From contig NZ_KB976987.1 of assembly GCF_000399685.1 (NCBI RefSeq), positions 186,001 through 250,000 on the forward strand: 64,000 nucleotides of DNA. The letters are read 5' to 3'. The notes under the pieces were generated by a model, which ran no database searches, had not been told where the DNA came from, and saw only the letters and a program-made list of their open reading frames with translations. Position 1 is the stretch's first letter. Each line of letters begins with the position of its first letter. The translations under genes were made by a program, and so were the position numbers. Source of the stretch: Acinetobacter pittii ANC 4050. GTDB lineage: Bacteria > Pseudomonadota > Gammaproteobacteria > Pseudomonadales > Moraxellaceae. Positions 55,265-64,000 of the stretch are shown here, piece by piece.

Positions 55265-55739
55265 TCGTCTAAATTGACAATGATATTGCGGTTACCTAAT
55301 TTAAAGTCGGTAACCCTTTATCTTTTGTCATATTATTTTAATGTTACAAAGAAAATAATTATTTTTAGAAATTTTTAATCATATTTTTAAAAATAGGAAA
55401 TATTTAAATCATAAAATTAATAACATCGTAAATTAGTGGATTTTAATATATTTATAATAAATTTTATTTTTATAATTTATAAATAACTATATTTTGGATT
55501 TTTAATCATTGTCATAATAAACATGATGACCTTCTGTAAAATAGGTGAGAAGTTTGAATTAAATAACTGATAATAAATAAAAAGAATAATATGACAATCG
55601 ACATTATAAAAATCATTAAAGCGTCATCATACTGTAACTTATTTGTCATATTTTCTATTCACAATGCAGCTATCGAAGAGCGTACAAGCACTCAACAAAA
55701 AGTGACGTACAACCTATTGCATTAATGAGAGAGAACAGA
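55265..55739. other. Intergenic region upstream of pstS (475 bp)
   Basis: No gene is supported. The left end holds a weak hairpin (GGTTACC 55290-55296 / GGTAACC 55309-55315) that may end the permease transcript. The middle, about 55320-55560, is extremely AT-rich and shows nothing else I can name. The right end carries the Pho box (55621-55653) and the pstS ribosome site GAGAGAA (55727-55733). Confidence 0.6.
55621..55653 (+). promoter_or_regulatory. Pho box (three 11-bp repeats) upstream of pstS
   Basis: CTGTAACTTATTTGTCAT at 55632-55649 matches the PhoB consensus CTGTCATAAATCTGTCAT well. A third, weaker unit (GCGTCATCATA, 55621-55631) precedes it in the same 11-bp phase. It is about 90 bp before pstS, as expected for PhoB activation under phosphate starvation. 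Confidence 0.85.
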
Positions 55740-56771
55740 ATGCGCTTAAATCCACGTCAAATCGCAATTGCGTTAGCAGTAACTGGGGCAGCTGTAACAA
55801 CGACTGCAAATGCAGCTCGTGATACGATTCAAATTGCTGGTTCTTCAACTGTATTACCGTTTGCCAGCGTTGTAGCTGAAGAGTTTGGTAATACATTCCC
55901 TCAATTTAAAACTCCTGTAGTGGGTTCTGGCGGTTCTTCTGCTGGTTTGAAACAATTCTGTCAAGGTGTTGGCGATAATACAATCGACGTTGCAAACGCT
56001 TCTCGTAAAATTAAAAGCACTGAAATTGAAGCCTGTAATAAAGCTGGTGTAAAACAAATCCAAGAAATTAAAATTGGTTACGACGGTATCGTATTTGCGT
56101 CTAACTCAAACAAAGCAGCTTATAAATTAAAACCTTACCATGTGTTCGCTGCTTTAGCTGCACAGTTACCTTCAAAAGGTAAATTGGTTCCAAACCCATA
56201 TACAAACTGGAACCAAATTGATAAAACACTTCCAAATGAGCCGATTACTCTTGTAATCCCTGCATCTAACCATGGTACTCGTGAAGTTTTCCAAGAAAAA
56301 ATGGTTGAAGCTGGTTGTGAAGCATATGAATACTTCAAGAGCTTAGACAAAGATGCTCAGAAGAAAGCATGTTCTACTTTCCGTAAAGATGGCCGTGTAA
56401 TTGAAATCGCTGGCGACTATACAGAAACATTGGCTCGCTTAAAAACTTCTCCAAGTGCAGTAGGTGTGTTTGGTTTAAGTTTCTATGACATGAACCGTGA
56501 CAAGTTACGTGTGGCAACAGTAAACAACGTTGTTCCATCTGAGAAGACAGTATTAAATGGTACATACCCTGTATCTCGTCCATTGTACTTCTACGTGAAA
56601 GGTGAACACTTAAAATCAGTTAAAGGCTTACCGAAATATGTAGAATATTTCGTAAGCAAAAAAGCGACTGGTAAAGGTTCTAAAGCTGAGCGTGATGGTT
56701 TAATCGCGATGTCTGATGCTGAACGTGCAAAAGTTTTGGCTGACTTTAAAGCAGGTAAAACTGTTAAATAA
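55740..56771 (+). CDS. pstS: Phosphate ABC transporter, periplasmic phosphate-binding protein PstS
   Basis: Periplasmic high-affinity phosphate binder. ATG 55740 is preferred over 55725: GAGAGAA lies 6 bp upstream and the signal peptide (LAVTGAAVTTTANA, cleavage before ARDTIQ) starts cleanly. Phosphate-contacting segments are GSSTVLPF, GSGGSSAGLKQFCQG and PASNHGTREVFQEK. The protein is 343 residues. A Pho box lies about 90 bp upstream. A hairpin terminator between pstS and pstC probably reduces downstream expression, typical of binding-protein genes. Confidence 0.93.
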   Translation: MRLNPRQIAIALAVTGAAVTTTANAARDTIQIAGSSTVLPFASVVAEEFGNTFPQFKTPVVGSGGSSAGLKQFCQGVGDNTIDVANASRKIKSTEIEACNKAGVKQIQEIKIGYDGIVFASNSNKAAYKLKPYHVFAALAAQLPSKGKLVPNPYTNWNQIDKTLPNEPITLVIPASNHGTREVFQEKMVEAGCEAYEYFKSLDKDAQKKACSTFRKDGRVIEIAGDYTETLARLKTSPSAVGVFGLSFYDMNRDKLRVATVNNVVPSEKTVLNGTYPVSRPLYFYVKGEHLKSVKGLPKYVEYFVSKKATGKGSKAERDGLIAMSDAERAKVLADFKAGKTVK

Positions 56772-56784
56772 GTTAGTTTGAATG

Positions 56785-56819
56785 AAGGCTGGTGATCTTA
56801 AGGGTTCATCAGCCTTTTT
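56785..56819 (+). terminator. Attenuating terminator between pstS and pstC
   Basis: AAGGCTGGTGA (56785-56795) pairs with TCATCAGCCTT (56806-56816), one G-U pair, then T residues. It would let PstS be made in excess over the membrane subunits. Confidence 0.8.
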
Positions 56820-56870
56820 GTCTAACTTGTTTTTCCAAATTATGACAATTGAGAAAACAGTGGAGAGTAC

Positions 56871-58250
56871 ATGAATCTGCTACTTATCGGTGTGTTGTTA
56901 GCCCTTGTGGCCATCGCATATCAACTTGGGCTGAGAAAGAGCCGTAACATAGCAGGTAAGGGAAGCAACTCGGCGACATTACATTCTCGTCCTGGTTATT
57001 ATGGCGCACTGGTTGGTCTTTGGTGCGGTATCCCTGCTTTTTTAATTTTGATCATTTGGAACTTGGTTGAACCAAGTATTTTAAATCATATTATTTTTAA
57101 TAATATTCCGGCGTCTGTAAGTGCTTCGCTTGATGAAGCAGGCAGAAGTGTACTGATTGATCGTGTTCAATCAATCGCTTCAGGTTTTGGTGTAAGTGAT
57201 AAACCAGCTGCTTATGAATTAGCTGCTGCTCAACAGTTTGCAAAATTTCAAACCATTGGCTCTTTTGCCAAATTTGCTGTTGTCGTTTGTGCAGCTTTAC
57301 TCGGTTTAGTGTGGGCAAAGAAAAAAATCAATCAACAATACCGTGCTCGTAACCAAGTTGAACGTGCCATTAACGTTGCTTTGATTTTATGTTCGGGTGT
57401 AGCGATTTTAACCACCATCGGTATCGTAATGTCGATGTTTGGCGAAGCAATGCACTTCTTCCGTTTTGTTAGCCCAGTAGACTTTTTCTTTGGTACAGAG
57501 TGGAATCCGGGCTTTAGTACTTCCGGTAATGCTGAAGGCAGTTATGGTTTATTACCATTGCTATGGGGTACGCTCATGGTCAGTGGTATAGCGCTACTCG
57601 TTGCTGTACCAGTTGGATTAATGATTGCAATTTATTTAGCTGAATATGCTTCACCATGGTTCCGTTCATGGGCGAAACCAGCAATTGAAGTATTAGCTGG
57701 TATTCCAACAATTGTTTATGGTGTATTTGCCATGATGATTATTGGACCATTCTTTAAAGCAGCAGGCGCTTCTATTGGTTTAGAGATTAATGCGACGAGT
57801 GCTTTAACTGCTGGTTTTGTGATGGGGATTATGATTATCCCGTTTGTTTCATCTTTGTCTGATGACATTATTACTCAAGTCCCGCGTGCACTGCGTGATG
57901 GTTCTTTAGGACTTGGTGCAACTAAGTCTGAAACAATTCGCCAAGTCGTATTACCAGCAGCTTTGCCGGGTATTACAGGTGCTTTCTTATTGGCAGTCTC
58001 TCGTGCTGTTGGGGAAACTATGATTGTGGTTTTAGCAGCAGGGAACAGTCCACTTTTACACGCAAATCCATTTGAAGCTGTTTCTACTGTGACCGTAACT
58101 ATTGTAAAGCAGTTGACCGGAGATACAGACTTCTCAAGTCCACAAGCATTGGTTGCATTTGCGCTAGGTCTAACACTATTTGTGATTACCTTGGGATTAA
58201 ACATTGTAGCACTGTACATTGTGCGTAAATACCGTGAGCAATACGAATGA
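56871..58250 (+). CDS. pstC: Phosphate ABC transporter permease PstC (enlarged)
   Basis: Inner-membrane permease subunit, 459 residues against about 320 in E. coli. The C-terminal half is the canonical PstC permease (LIAIYLAEYASPWFRSWAKP, EVLAGIPTIVYGVFA, and the EAA-type loop PRALRDGSLGLGATKSETIRQVVLPAALPG). The additional N-terminal 160 residues hold two extra hydrophobic segments and an intervening soluble region (NNIPASVSASLDEAGRS) that resembles the DUF3708-type extension of other large PstC proteins. It ends overlapping pstA by 4 bp (ATGA). Confidence 0.9.
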   Translation: MNLLLIGVLLALVAIAYQLGLRKSRNIAGKGSNSATLHSRPGYYGALVGLWCGIPAFLILIIWNLVEPSILNHIIFNNIPASVSASLDEAGRSVLIDRVQSIASGFGVSDKPAAYELAAAQQFAKFQTIGSFAKFAVVVCAALLGLVWAKKKINQQYRARNQVERAINVALILCSGVAILTTIGIVMSMFGEAMHFFRFVSPVDFFFGTEWNPGFSTSGNAEGSYGLLPLLWGTLMVSGIALLVAVPVGLMIAIYLAEYASPWFRSWAKPAIEVLAGIPTIVYGVFAMMIIGPFFKAAGASIGLEINATSALTAGFVMGIMIIPFVSSLSDDIITQVPRALRDGSLGLGATKSETIRQVVLPAALPGITGAFLLAVSRAVGETMIVVLAAGNSPLLHANPFEAVSTVTVTIVKQLTGDTDFSSPQALVAFALGLTLFVITLGLNIVALYIVRKYREQYE

Positions 58251-59644
58251 GTACATCAAATACATCGTCTCCTATGGATCAGAACGTATTTGATCCGAAA
58301 GCTGCTGCTGAAACGCGTGAACGACGTAAACAGGTGATTGAAAAATCTTTGGCTAAACGCCATCGCAAAGAAAAAGCTTTCCGTTTTGCGGGTTTCTCGG
58401 CAGTTATTATTGGTCTTGCATTCGTTGCTCTCTTGTTCGGTAGCATTTTGGCAAAAGGTTTACCAGCTTTTTGGCAAACCAGTATGAATGTTCCAATTTA
58501 CTTTGACCCTAAAGTCATTGATGCAGGGCCAGTACCTGTACGTACTCAAGGTGAAACACCGGCTCATTACCAAGAACGTTATGTTGATTGGCAAACTAAA
58601 ATGGGTATGGTGGATTGGGATGGCATCATTGTAAATGGAATGATTGCTAAAGATCCTGCACTTGCATCACAACGCGATTATTTAAGTAGCTTATATGCAA
58701 GCTCAGAAGCTTATCGCTTACGTGATATGGTTTTTGCAGATCCATCACTCATTGGTAAAAAAGAAAATATTACTTTCTTGGGCGATGCGAATGTCGATGT
58801 TTGGTTAAAAGGTAATATTGATCGTTCATTGCCAGATGATCAGCAACAACTTGATCCAGAAGTGCGTAAGCTTGCAGATGATCTAAAAGCAAAAGGCGTT
58901 CTTGAAAGTACATTTAACTTGAACTTATTTAAGAACCCTGACTCACGTAGTTCACCAGCAATCAGTGGTCTTGCAGGTGCATTCATGGGTTCATTATTCA
59001 TGATGCTGATTGTAATCATCATTGCGATTCCAATCGGTGTTGCTAGCGCAATCTATCTTGAAGAGTTTGCTCCAAAAAATGTTCTTACCGACATTATTGA
59101 AGTCAACATTAATAACCTTGCTGCTGTTCCTTCTATCGTATTTGGTTTACTTGGTGCTGCAATCTTCATTGGCTGGATGCACTTACCTCTATCAGCTCCG
59201 CTGGTAGGTGGATTGGTTTTAAGCTTAATGACATTACCGACAGTCATTATTACAACCCGTGCCTCATTAAAAGCAGTGCCACCTTCTATTCGACAAGCTG
59301 CACTTGGTTTAGGAGCTTCTAAGTTCCAAACTATTTTCCATCATGTTTTACCGTTGGCATTACCAGGCATTATGACAGGGGCAATTATTGGGGTTGCCCA
59401 TGCACTTGGTGAAACCGCACCTTTACTTTTAATCGGGATGAGTGCATTCGTTGCAAGTATTCCAACAACACCATTTGATCAAGCAACTGCTTTACCTGTT
59501 CAAGTTTACTTATGGCAAGGTAATGAGTTGCGTAACTTCTTCGAAGGCCGTACTGCCGCTGCGATTATCGTACTACTTGCATTAATGATTGGTTTAAACA
59601 GTCTTGCAATTTGGTTACGTAAAAAGTTCGAAGTGCGTTGGTAA
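58247..59644 (+). CDS. pstA: Phosphate ABC transporter permease PstA (enlarged)
   Basis: Second permease subunit, 465 residues against about 296 in E. coli. The C-terminal part is classical (IPIGVASAIYLEEFAP, NNLAAVPSIVFGLLG, PPSIRQAALGLGASKFQTIFHHVLPLALPG). Between the first helix (about 45-68) and the next there is a soluble insert of about 160 residues (DPKVIDAGPVPVRTQGETPA onward) that should sit in the periplasm, like the DUF3333-type region of other long PstA proteins. It overlaps pstC by 4 bp. Confidence 0.9.
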   Translation: MSTSNTSSPMDQNVFDPKAAAETRERRKQVIEKSLAKRHRKEKAFRFAGFSAVIIGLAFVALLFGSILAKGLPAFWQTSMNVPIYFDPKVIDAGPVPVRTQGETPAHYQERYVDWQTKMGMVDWDGIIVNGMIAKDPALASQRDYLSSLYASSEAYRLRDMVFADPSLIGKKENITFLGDANVDVWLKGNIDRSLPDDQQQLDPEVRKLADDLKAKGVLESTFNLNLFKNPDSRSSPAISGLAGAFMGSLFMMLIVIIIAIPIGVASAIYLEEFAPKNVLTDIIEVNINNLAAVPSIVFGLLGAAIFIGWMHLPLSAPLVGGLVLSLMTLPTVIITTRASLKAVPPSIRQAALGLGASKFQTIFHHVLPLALPGIMTGAIIGVAHALGETAPLLLIGMSAFVASIPTTPFDQATALPVQVYLWQGNELRNFFEGRTAAAIIVLLALMIGLNSLAIWLRKKFEVRW

Positions 59645-59657
59645 TAGAGGATAAATC

Positions 59658-60560
59658 ATGAATACTATTGATATTACGAATTCCTTAGAAAAGGATAAGT
59701 TAGTGAATACTGAACAATCGCAATTTACAGACAAACCGCTGAATCATGGCACTTCGTATGTTTCGCATTTTGAACCACAAACTTCAAAAAAGCAGAACTC
59801 AACCGAAATCAAGATTAGTGCACAAGATGCCCATGTTTACTATGGTGATTTTGAAGCCATTAAAGGTATTGATCTAGACATTTACCAAAACGAAGTAATT
59901 GCGTTTATTGGTCCGTCAGGTTGTGGTAAATCAACGTTTCTTCGTACTTTAAACCGTATGAATGACACCATTGATGGTTGCCGTGTAACAGGTAAAATTA
60001 CCCTCGATAATCACAATATTTATGACCCAAATCTAGACGTAGTGCTATTGCGTGCTCAGGTGGGTATGGTGTTCCAAAAGCCAAATCCATTCCCTAAATC
60101 GATTTTTGACAACGTGGCTTATGGCCCAAAACTTCATGGTTTAGCACGTGATAAGTACGACCTAGAAGAAATCGTTGAAAATAGCTTACGTAAAGCTGGT
60201 TTGTGGGATGAGGTTAAAGACCGTTTGAATCAACCAGGCACAGGTTTATCAGGTGGTCAGCAACAGCGTTTATGTATTGCACGTACCATTGCTGTTAGTC
60301 CTGAAGTGATTTTAATGGATGAACCGTGTTCTGCACTCGATCCAATTGCGACAGCAAAAGTAGAAGAATTGATTTCTGAATTGTCGAATCAATATACGAT
60401 CGTAATTGTGACTCACTCAATGCAGCAAGCTGCACGTGTTTCTGATCGTACTGCTTATTTCCATTTAGGTGATTTGATTGAAGTCAACTCAACTGAAAAA
60501 GTCTTTACTCAACCCGATCATCAGTTAACGGAAGCATATATTACTGGACGCTTCGGTTGA
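59658..60560 (+). CDS. pstB: Phosphate ABC transporter ATPase PstB
   Basis: ATPase of the phosphate importer, 300 residues with Walker [11 protein letters not shown]-loop [25 protein letters not shown] signature LSGGQQQR, Walker [14 protein letters not shown] and the switch His in [13 protein letters not shown]. The first about 45 residues are a polar extension lacking in the 257-residue E. coli protein; the conserved part begins at [13 protein letters not shown]. It begins 13 bp after pstA. phoU does not follow; a terminator comes next, so the operon is pstSCAB only. Confidence 0.95.
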   Translation: MNTIDITNSLEKDKLVNTEQSQFTDKPLNHGTSYVSHFEPQTSKKQNSTEIKISAQDAHVYYGDFEAIKGIDLDIYQNEVIAFIGPSGCGKSTFLRTLNRMNDTIDGCRVTGKITLDNHNIYDPNLDVVLLRAQVGMVFQKPNPFPKSIFDNVAYGPKLHGLARDKYDLEEIVENSLRKAGLWDEVKDRLNQPGTGLSGGQQQRLCIARTIAVSPEVILMDEPCSALDPIATAKVEELISELSNQYTIVIVTHSMQQAARVSDRTAYFHLGDLIEVNSTEKVFTQPDHQLTEAYITGRFG

Positions 60561-60578
60561 TTAATCATCAATAAAAGA

Positions 60579-60602
60579 AAAAGAGCCAAGTGCTCTTTTT
60601 TA
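60579..60602 (+). terminator. Terminator of pstSCAB
   Basis: AAAAAGAGC (60579-60587) pairs with GCTCTTTTT (60593-60601), ending the operon without phoU. Confidence 0.9.
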
Positions 60603-60706
60603 TTTTATAAATGAAAATGACTCTATTTTGCAAAATCGCTATTGAATTTTAATCAAAAGGACCACATCTTAAGGCTATAAAGATAAACTTATGAGCTTAG
60701 AATTTT

Positions 60707-61669
60707 ATGTTATTCCATTTGCCTAAACTCCCTGCGGAAATACGTGTTAGTCATTTAAATGCGCGTGTAAATGAACAGAGAAAAAAAATTGCACAAACTA
60801 CGGCAAGCCGTTTAGAACTTTTACAATTAGCTCAACAACTTGCTAAAGAAGCTAAAATTCGCCGTAAAAATAATCAGAAGATTTTTGTTTTAGATTTCAA
60901 AGGCGATATTCAAGCTTCGGCAGTTGAGAACTTACGTGAAGAAATAACTCTTATTTTAGCAACTGCTAAAGCAGGGCGTGACCGTGTTGTCGTTCGTCTC
61001 GAAAGTCCAGGTGGTATGGTCCATGGTTATGGTCTGGCAGCAGCTCAATTGGTACGCTTACGCGATGCAGGTTTTCATTTAACGATTTGCGTAGACAAAG
61101 TAGCAGCAAGTGGCGGCTATATGATGGCATGTATTGCAAATGAAATTATTACTGCACCATTTGCAATTGTGGGTTCGATTGGAGTGGTAGCTCAAGTTCC
61201 AAACTTTAATCGTCTTTTGAAAGAGCATAATGTGGATTTTGAGCTTTACACAGCAGGGCAGTATAAGCGCACAGTCACCATGTTTGGCGAAAATACCCCA
61301 GAAGGTAAAGCGAAGTTCGAAGAAGAACTCCAACAAACACACGTTTTATTTAAACACTTTGTAGAAAAGTATCGCCCACAGCTGAATGTCGATAAGGTGG
61401 CTACAGGTGAACATTGGTATGGTGAAGATGCGCTAGATCTAAACCTTGTTGATAAATTACAAACATCTGATGAATATCTACTGGGTCTATTGCCTCAACA
61501 TGATGTATACGTCATTAATACACGTAAGAAAGCGACCTTAGGTGAGAAGTTAGGTTTGCAAGCGGCACAAATGGCAGATGGTTTGATTCCTGCTGTAATG
61601 AGTAAAGTAATGGAGAGCCTTGCAAAAGCGAACACGACGCTTGTGCAAGTACGTGATCCAAAACTATAA
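60707..61669 (+). CDS. sohB: S49 family serine peptidase, SohB-like
   Basis: Serine-lysine peptidase of the SppA/SohB group, 320 residues. The nucleophile is Ser135 in DKVAASGGYMMAC and the general base is Lys187 in YTAGQYKRTVTMFGENTPEG; RLESPGGMVHGYG is the substrate-binding stretch. E. coli SohB (349 residues) has an N-terminal membrane anchor, but here the first 55 residues are polar and helical, so this form may be cytosolic or peripheral. The ribosome site is weak. It ends with an intrinsic terminator. Confidence 0.88.
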   Translation: MLFHLPKLPAEIRVSHLNARVNEQRKKIAQTTASRLELLQLAQQLAKEAKIRRKNNQKIFVLDFKGDIQASAVENLREEITLILATAKAGRDRVVVRLESPGGMVHGYGLAAAQLVRLRDAGFHLTICVDKVAASGGYMMACIANEIITAPFAIVGSIGVVAQVPNFNRLLKEHNVDFELYTAGQYKRTVTMFGENTPEGKAKFEEELQQTHVLFKHFVEKYRPQLNVDKVATGEHWYGEDALDLNLVDKLQTSDEYLLGLLPQHDVYVINTRKKATLGEKLGLQAAQMADGLIPAVMSKVMESLAKANTTLVQVRDPKL

Positions 61670-61697
61670 GTTTATCTAGTTCTAATTTTATAAAAGG

Positions 61698-61720
61698 CCA
61701 GCTTAAATGCTGGTTTTTTT
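61698..61720 (+). terminator. Terminator of the SohB-like gene
   Basis: CCAGC (61698-61702) pairs with GCTGG (61709-61713), then seven T. Confidence 0.82.
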
Positions 61721-61922
61721 ATAAAGTTAATATTCAAAGTTGTCTGGTTAAATATATTTAGATTTTTACTAGAAAGTAAAAAATAAATATTGATAAATAT
61801 ACTTTTTGAATTGTGATAAACACATGGTTTTGATATTTTAAGCAGCAATAAAATAGCTTTTAGATGAAACATTTAAAAAGTTAGACATTTAAAAATATAA
61901 CTGAAATTTAGGACAGGAAATA

Positions 61923-64000
61923 ATGACAAGAATAATTGTAGCATCCAAAGAGGGTTTGGACGTTCTGCAAGATGGTCAGCTCAGTAAAGTGGTTCTAAAC
62001 CAACCTGCGATTATCCAGATTGGTGTGAGCCAACAAGATATTGCATCAATGGTTAAACAAGGTGGAAACTTAGTGATCCATTTGAAAAATGGTGAAACGC
62101 TTGTTTTAGAAAACTTCTTTAATGAAGCAAATAATACGACAGATCATTCACTTGTTTTTCCGACTGAACATGGAAAATTTGTCGAAGCACAATTTGATGC
62201 TAAGGGTAAGGTGATTGACTATACAGGTCTAAACCATGTCACAGATTTAGCCTATACCAGCACGAGCCAACCAGCTGCATCAATGGCAGTCGATGAGTCC
62301 CCAACTTTTTCGATGGGTAATGTCCTAAAAGCAGGCTTAGCAGTTTTAGCCGCTGAAGGTTTATACCTTTGGGCCTTTGATAAAGATGACAAAGACGACT
62401 CTTCAGGACCTGTAGATATCCTACCGCCTGCTGCACCGACGGCTACCGTTGCCGATGATACTGTTACGGTTAATGGTAAAGCAGAAGCTAATGCAAAAAT
62501 TTATCTTAAAGATGCTGCTGGAAATACAGTCGCAACAGGTGTCGCAGATGCAAGTGGTAATTTTACAATTAAACTCGATAAACCTTTAGCAAATGGAAAT
62601 AAATTAAATGTTTTTGCTGAGGATGCTGCTGGTAATATGTCTAAAGCAGGTACTGTGACTGGTAGTAAAGACACAATTGCTCCCGATGCCCCACAAGCCC
62701 AGTTAAGTGAAGATGGTTCATTGTTAACTGGTAAAGCTGAAGCAAATGCAAAAATTACTGTTTATGACGCTAGCGGTAAGATATTGGGTACTGTAACTGC
62801 GAATAAAGAGGGTATTTTTTCTTTAAAACTTACTTCTCCATTGACGAGTGAAGCAGGTGGAAAAGTTATTGCAGAAGACGCAGCCGGCAATAAATCTGAG
62901 CCAACTAAAATCATTGCAGGAAAAGATACTTTTGCTCCAGATGCTCCTTTAGTTGAAGTAAATAAAGAAGGCACCAAGGTTGAAGGACAAACTGAGCCTA
63001 ATGCAAAAGTTCAAATAAAAGATGCTGATGGTAAAGTGATTGGAACCGGTACGGCAAACGCTCAAGGCGAGTTTCAAATTACGCTTTCTTCTGCTTTAAA
63101 AGAATCACAAAAGGTAACGGTTATTGTTGAAGATACAGCGGGTAATACATCTAAACCTTTAGAAATTTCCTCTGGCTATGACACTATAGCGCCAGATAAG
63201 CCTACCGCTCAAGTGAATGCGGATGGCACCTCTGTTACTGGTACAGCTGAACCCAATGCAAAAATCGAGATCAAAAACTCAGCTGATAAGGTTATCGGTA
63301 CTGGTACAGCAGATGCAAATGGTAAATTTACAATTACGATTTCACCTGCTTTAACCGATAGCTCGAAAGGTTCTGTAATAGCAATCGACAGTTCAGGGAA
63401 TAAGTCTACTGCGCTGGAAATTGTTGGCAGTGATAAAGATACGATTCCACCAGCTAAGCCTGTTTTAAAAAGTTTAGATGATGATGTGGGGGCTTTAAAG
63501 GGGGCAATCCTAGCTGGTTCTGAAACTGATGATGCCAAACCAAAATTTACTGTTCAAGTTGAATCCAATGCGACTTTGACTATTTACGATAATGGGGTAG
63601 CCATCTCAATTATTAAAGTAGGTGATTTAGGTACTAGTAAGACTTGGTCATTCACACTAGATAAAGATTTAGCCTTAGGGAAACATACCATTACTTTAAT
63701 GCAAACAGATGCTGCAGGGCTTACAAGTGAAGTGAGTTCGCCATTTACGTTTTATGTGGTTGCTCCAAAGACTGCGAGCTTAAGTGATGCAGCAGTTGAT
63801 ACTGCTCATGCAGAAACTGTATCTGTTGCTGATAGCGTTGGCCTAAATACATTAAAGTTAGTCCAAAACACAACGAATGAAGCGGACAGTCAGCAGCATA
63901 AATCTGTACCAATAGATGATTTGTTAAAAAGTTCTGCCTCTAGTGAACCAGACCCAATTGAAACTCTTTTATCATCAACAGCACTAAAGCCTACACAAGT
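61923..64000 (+). CDS. Bap-like adhesin, BLP2-type, N-terminal portion (cut by window end)
   Basis: Large repeat-containing surface/secreted protein, open to the window end (over 690 codons). Residues 1-120 resemble the BapA prefix-like domain (MTRIIVASKEGLDVLQDGQ), and a hydrophobic segment with DKDDKDD follows at about 135-160. Four Ig-like units, each with an exactly 85-residue period, then run from about residue 168 to 508 (see repeat entry). A fifth, different domain follows. The final visible stretch is Ser/Thr/Asp-rich and could be the beginning of the C-terminal type I secretion region. Bap, BLP1 and BLP2 support Acinetobacter biofilm; BLP2 is my best match by size and start. It is cut at 64000, so this is not certain. 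Confidence 0.82.
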   Translation, partial: MTRIIVASKEGLDVLQDGQLSKVVLNQPAIIQIGVSQQDIASMVKQGGNLVIHLKNGETLVLENFFNEANNTTDHSLVFPTEHGKFVEAQFDAKGKVIDYTGLNHVTDLAYTSTSQPAASMAVDESPTFSMGNVLKAGLAVLAAEGLYLWAFDKDDKDDSSGPVDILPPAAPTATVADDTVTVNGKAEANAKIYLKDAAGNTVATGVADASGNFTIKLDKPLANGNKLNVFAEDAAGNMSKAGTVTGSKDTIAPDAPQAQLSEDGSLLTGKAEANAKITVYDASGKILGTVTANKEGIFSLKLTSPLTSEAGGKVIAEDAAGNKSEPTKIIAGKDTFAPDAPLVEVNKEGTKVEGQTEPNAKVQIKDADGKVIGTGTANAQGEFQITLSSALKESQKVTVIVEDTAGNTSKPLEISSGYDTIAPDKPTAQVNADGTSVTGTAEPNAKIEIKNSADKVIGTGTADANGKFTITISPALTDSSKGSVIAIDSSGNKSTALEIVGSDKDTIPPAKPVLKSLDDDVGALKGAILAGSETDDAKPKFTVQVESNATLTIYDNGVAISIIKVGDLGTSKTWSFTLDKDLALGKHTITLMQTDAAGLTSEVSSPFTFYVVAPKTASLSDAAVDTAHAETVSVADSVGLNTLKLVQNTTNEADSQQHKSVPIDDLLKSSASSEPDPIETLLSSTALKPTQ
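62424..63446 (+). repeat. Four tandem Ig-like repeat units of 255 bp (85 aa) in the Bap-like gene
   Basis: Units begin at 62424, 62679, 62934 and 63189, each exactly 255 bp apart; the next homologous start is at 63447 (258 bp). Each unit has G-x-AE-x-NAK near its beginning, a DA-x-G-x turn, and ends in EDAAGN-like or similar residues followed by DT-x-APD. Nucleotide identity is only moderate, with aatgcaaaa kept near each start, so the array is old rather than a fresh duplication. Confidence 0.85.

Noticed and set aside
57875..58219. Minus-strand open frame (114 codons) inside pstC
   Set aside because: Antisense to conserved permease helices; composition follows the sense gene.
60691..60726. 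11-codon ORF (MSLEFYVIPFA) overlapping the start of the SohB-like gene
   Set aside because: No convincing ribosome site and no conservation information; too short to call.
62762..63538. Minus-strand open frames inside the Bap-like gene
   Set aside because: Shadow frames caused by the repeated codon pattern of the adhesin; Ser/Ala-rich and without ribosome sites.
1..64000. Search for CRISPR arrays, prophage, IS elements, tRNA and rRNA genes
   Set aside because: No regularly spaced short repeats, transposase or integrase frames, terminal inverted repeats or tRNA cloverleaf signals were found by reading.

Overview
The window looks like chromosome from an Acinetobacter, most likely the A. calcoaceticus-baumannii complex. 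Supporting signs are a low-GC, gamma-proteobacterial gene set, the adjacent dat-ddc pair for 1,3-diaminopropane synthesis, a Bap-like protein of the BLP2 type, a monomeric NADP isocitrate dehydrogenase, and a 439-residue DacD-type carboxypeptidase. The species cannot be fixed from sequence alone. I see no rRNA, tRNA, CRISPR array, prophage or insertion sequence. Almost all of the window is ordinary, densely coding chromosome.

Layout. 1-2067: a nitronate monooxygenase cut by the window edge, a VIT1/CCC1 membrane protein, and a 23-codon small ORF. 2068-10035: an apparent synthase-dependent exopolysaccharide locus built from two convergent units, namely an outer-membrane TPR/beta-barrel protein plus UDP-GlcNAc 2-epimerase on +, and a five-gene operon on - (pseudo-GGDEF membrane protein, unknown membrane protein, GT2 synthase, BcsB-like protein, glycosidase-like protein). 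10228-16986: housekeeping genes (photolyase, SlyD-like isomerase, NDH-2, DD-carboxypeptidase, M61 peptidase). 17075-21984: two unrelated NADP isocitrate dehydrogenases flanking rluE, the first behind a long structured leader. 22028-32995: transport, regulators, M16 peptidase, YgiF and small conserved proteins. 33111-39583: thiE, hemL, a decayed EntB-like protein, rluA, rapA. 39640-43835: an AI-2E family permease and a DesT/FabR-type regulator divergent from a reductase-desaturase pair. 43900-49615: an oxidoreductase/LysR pair, a SIMPL protein, dat-ddc. 49902-55264: aldehyde dehydrogenase, Lrp regulator, indolepyruvate/phenylpyruvate decarboxylase and aromatic amino acid permease. 55632-60602: Pho box and pstSCAB. 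60707-64000: SohB-like protease and the start of a repeat-rich Bap-like adhesin cut by the window end.

How the genes work together. The polysaccharide locus has every part expected of a secretion machine: activated-sugar supply (WecB), inner-membrane synthase (GT2), periplasmic adaptor (BcsB-like), periplasmic hydrolase, outer-membrane TPR-porin, and a membrane protein whose cytosolic domain looks like a worn-down GGDEF fold. It recalls the E. coli NfrA/NfrB/WecB pathway but with a different gene content, and it is the best candidate here for an under-described system. The aromatic block reads as uptake of Trp/Phe, decarboxylation of the keto acid, and oxidation of the aldehyde to indole- or phenylacetate. 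A matching inverted repeat at both ends suggests common control by the Lrp-type regulator. The reductase-desaturase pair with its TetR repressor is a membrane-fluidity module.

Limits: all functional calls come from reading motifs by eye; no alignment, structure prediction or database search was run. RNA structures were paired by hand.
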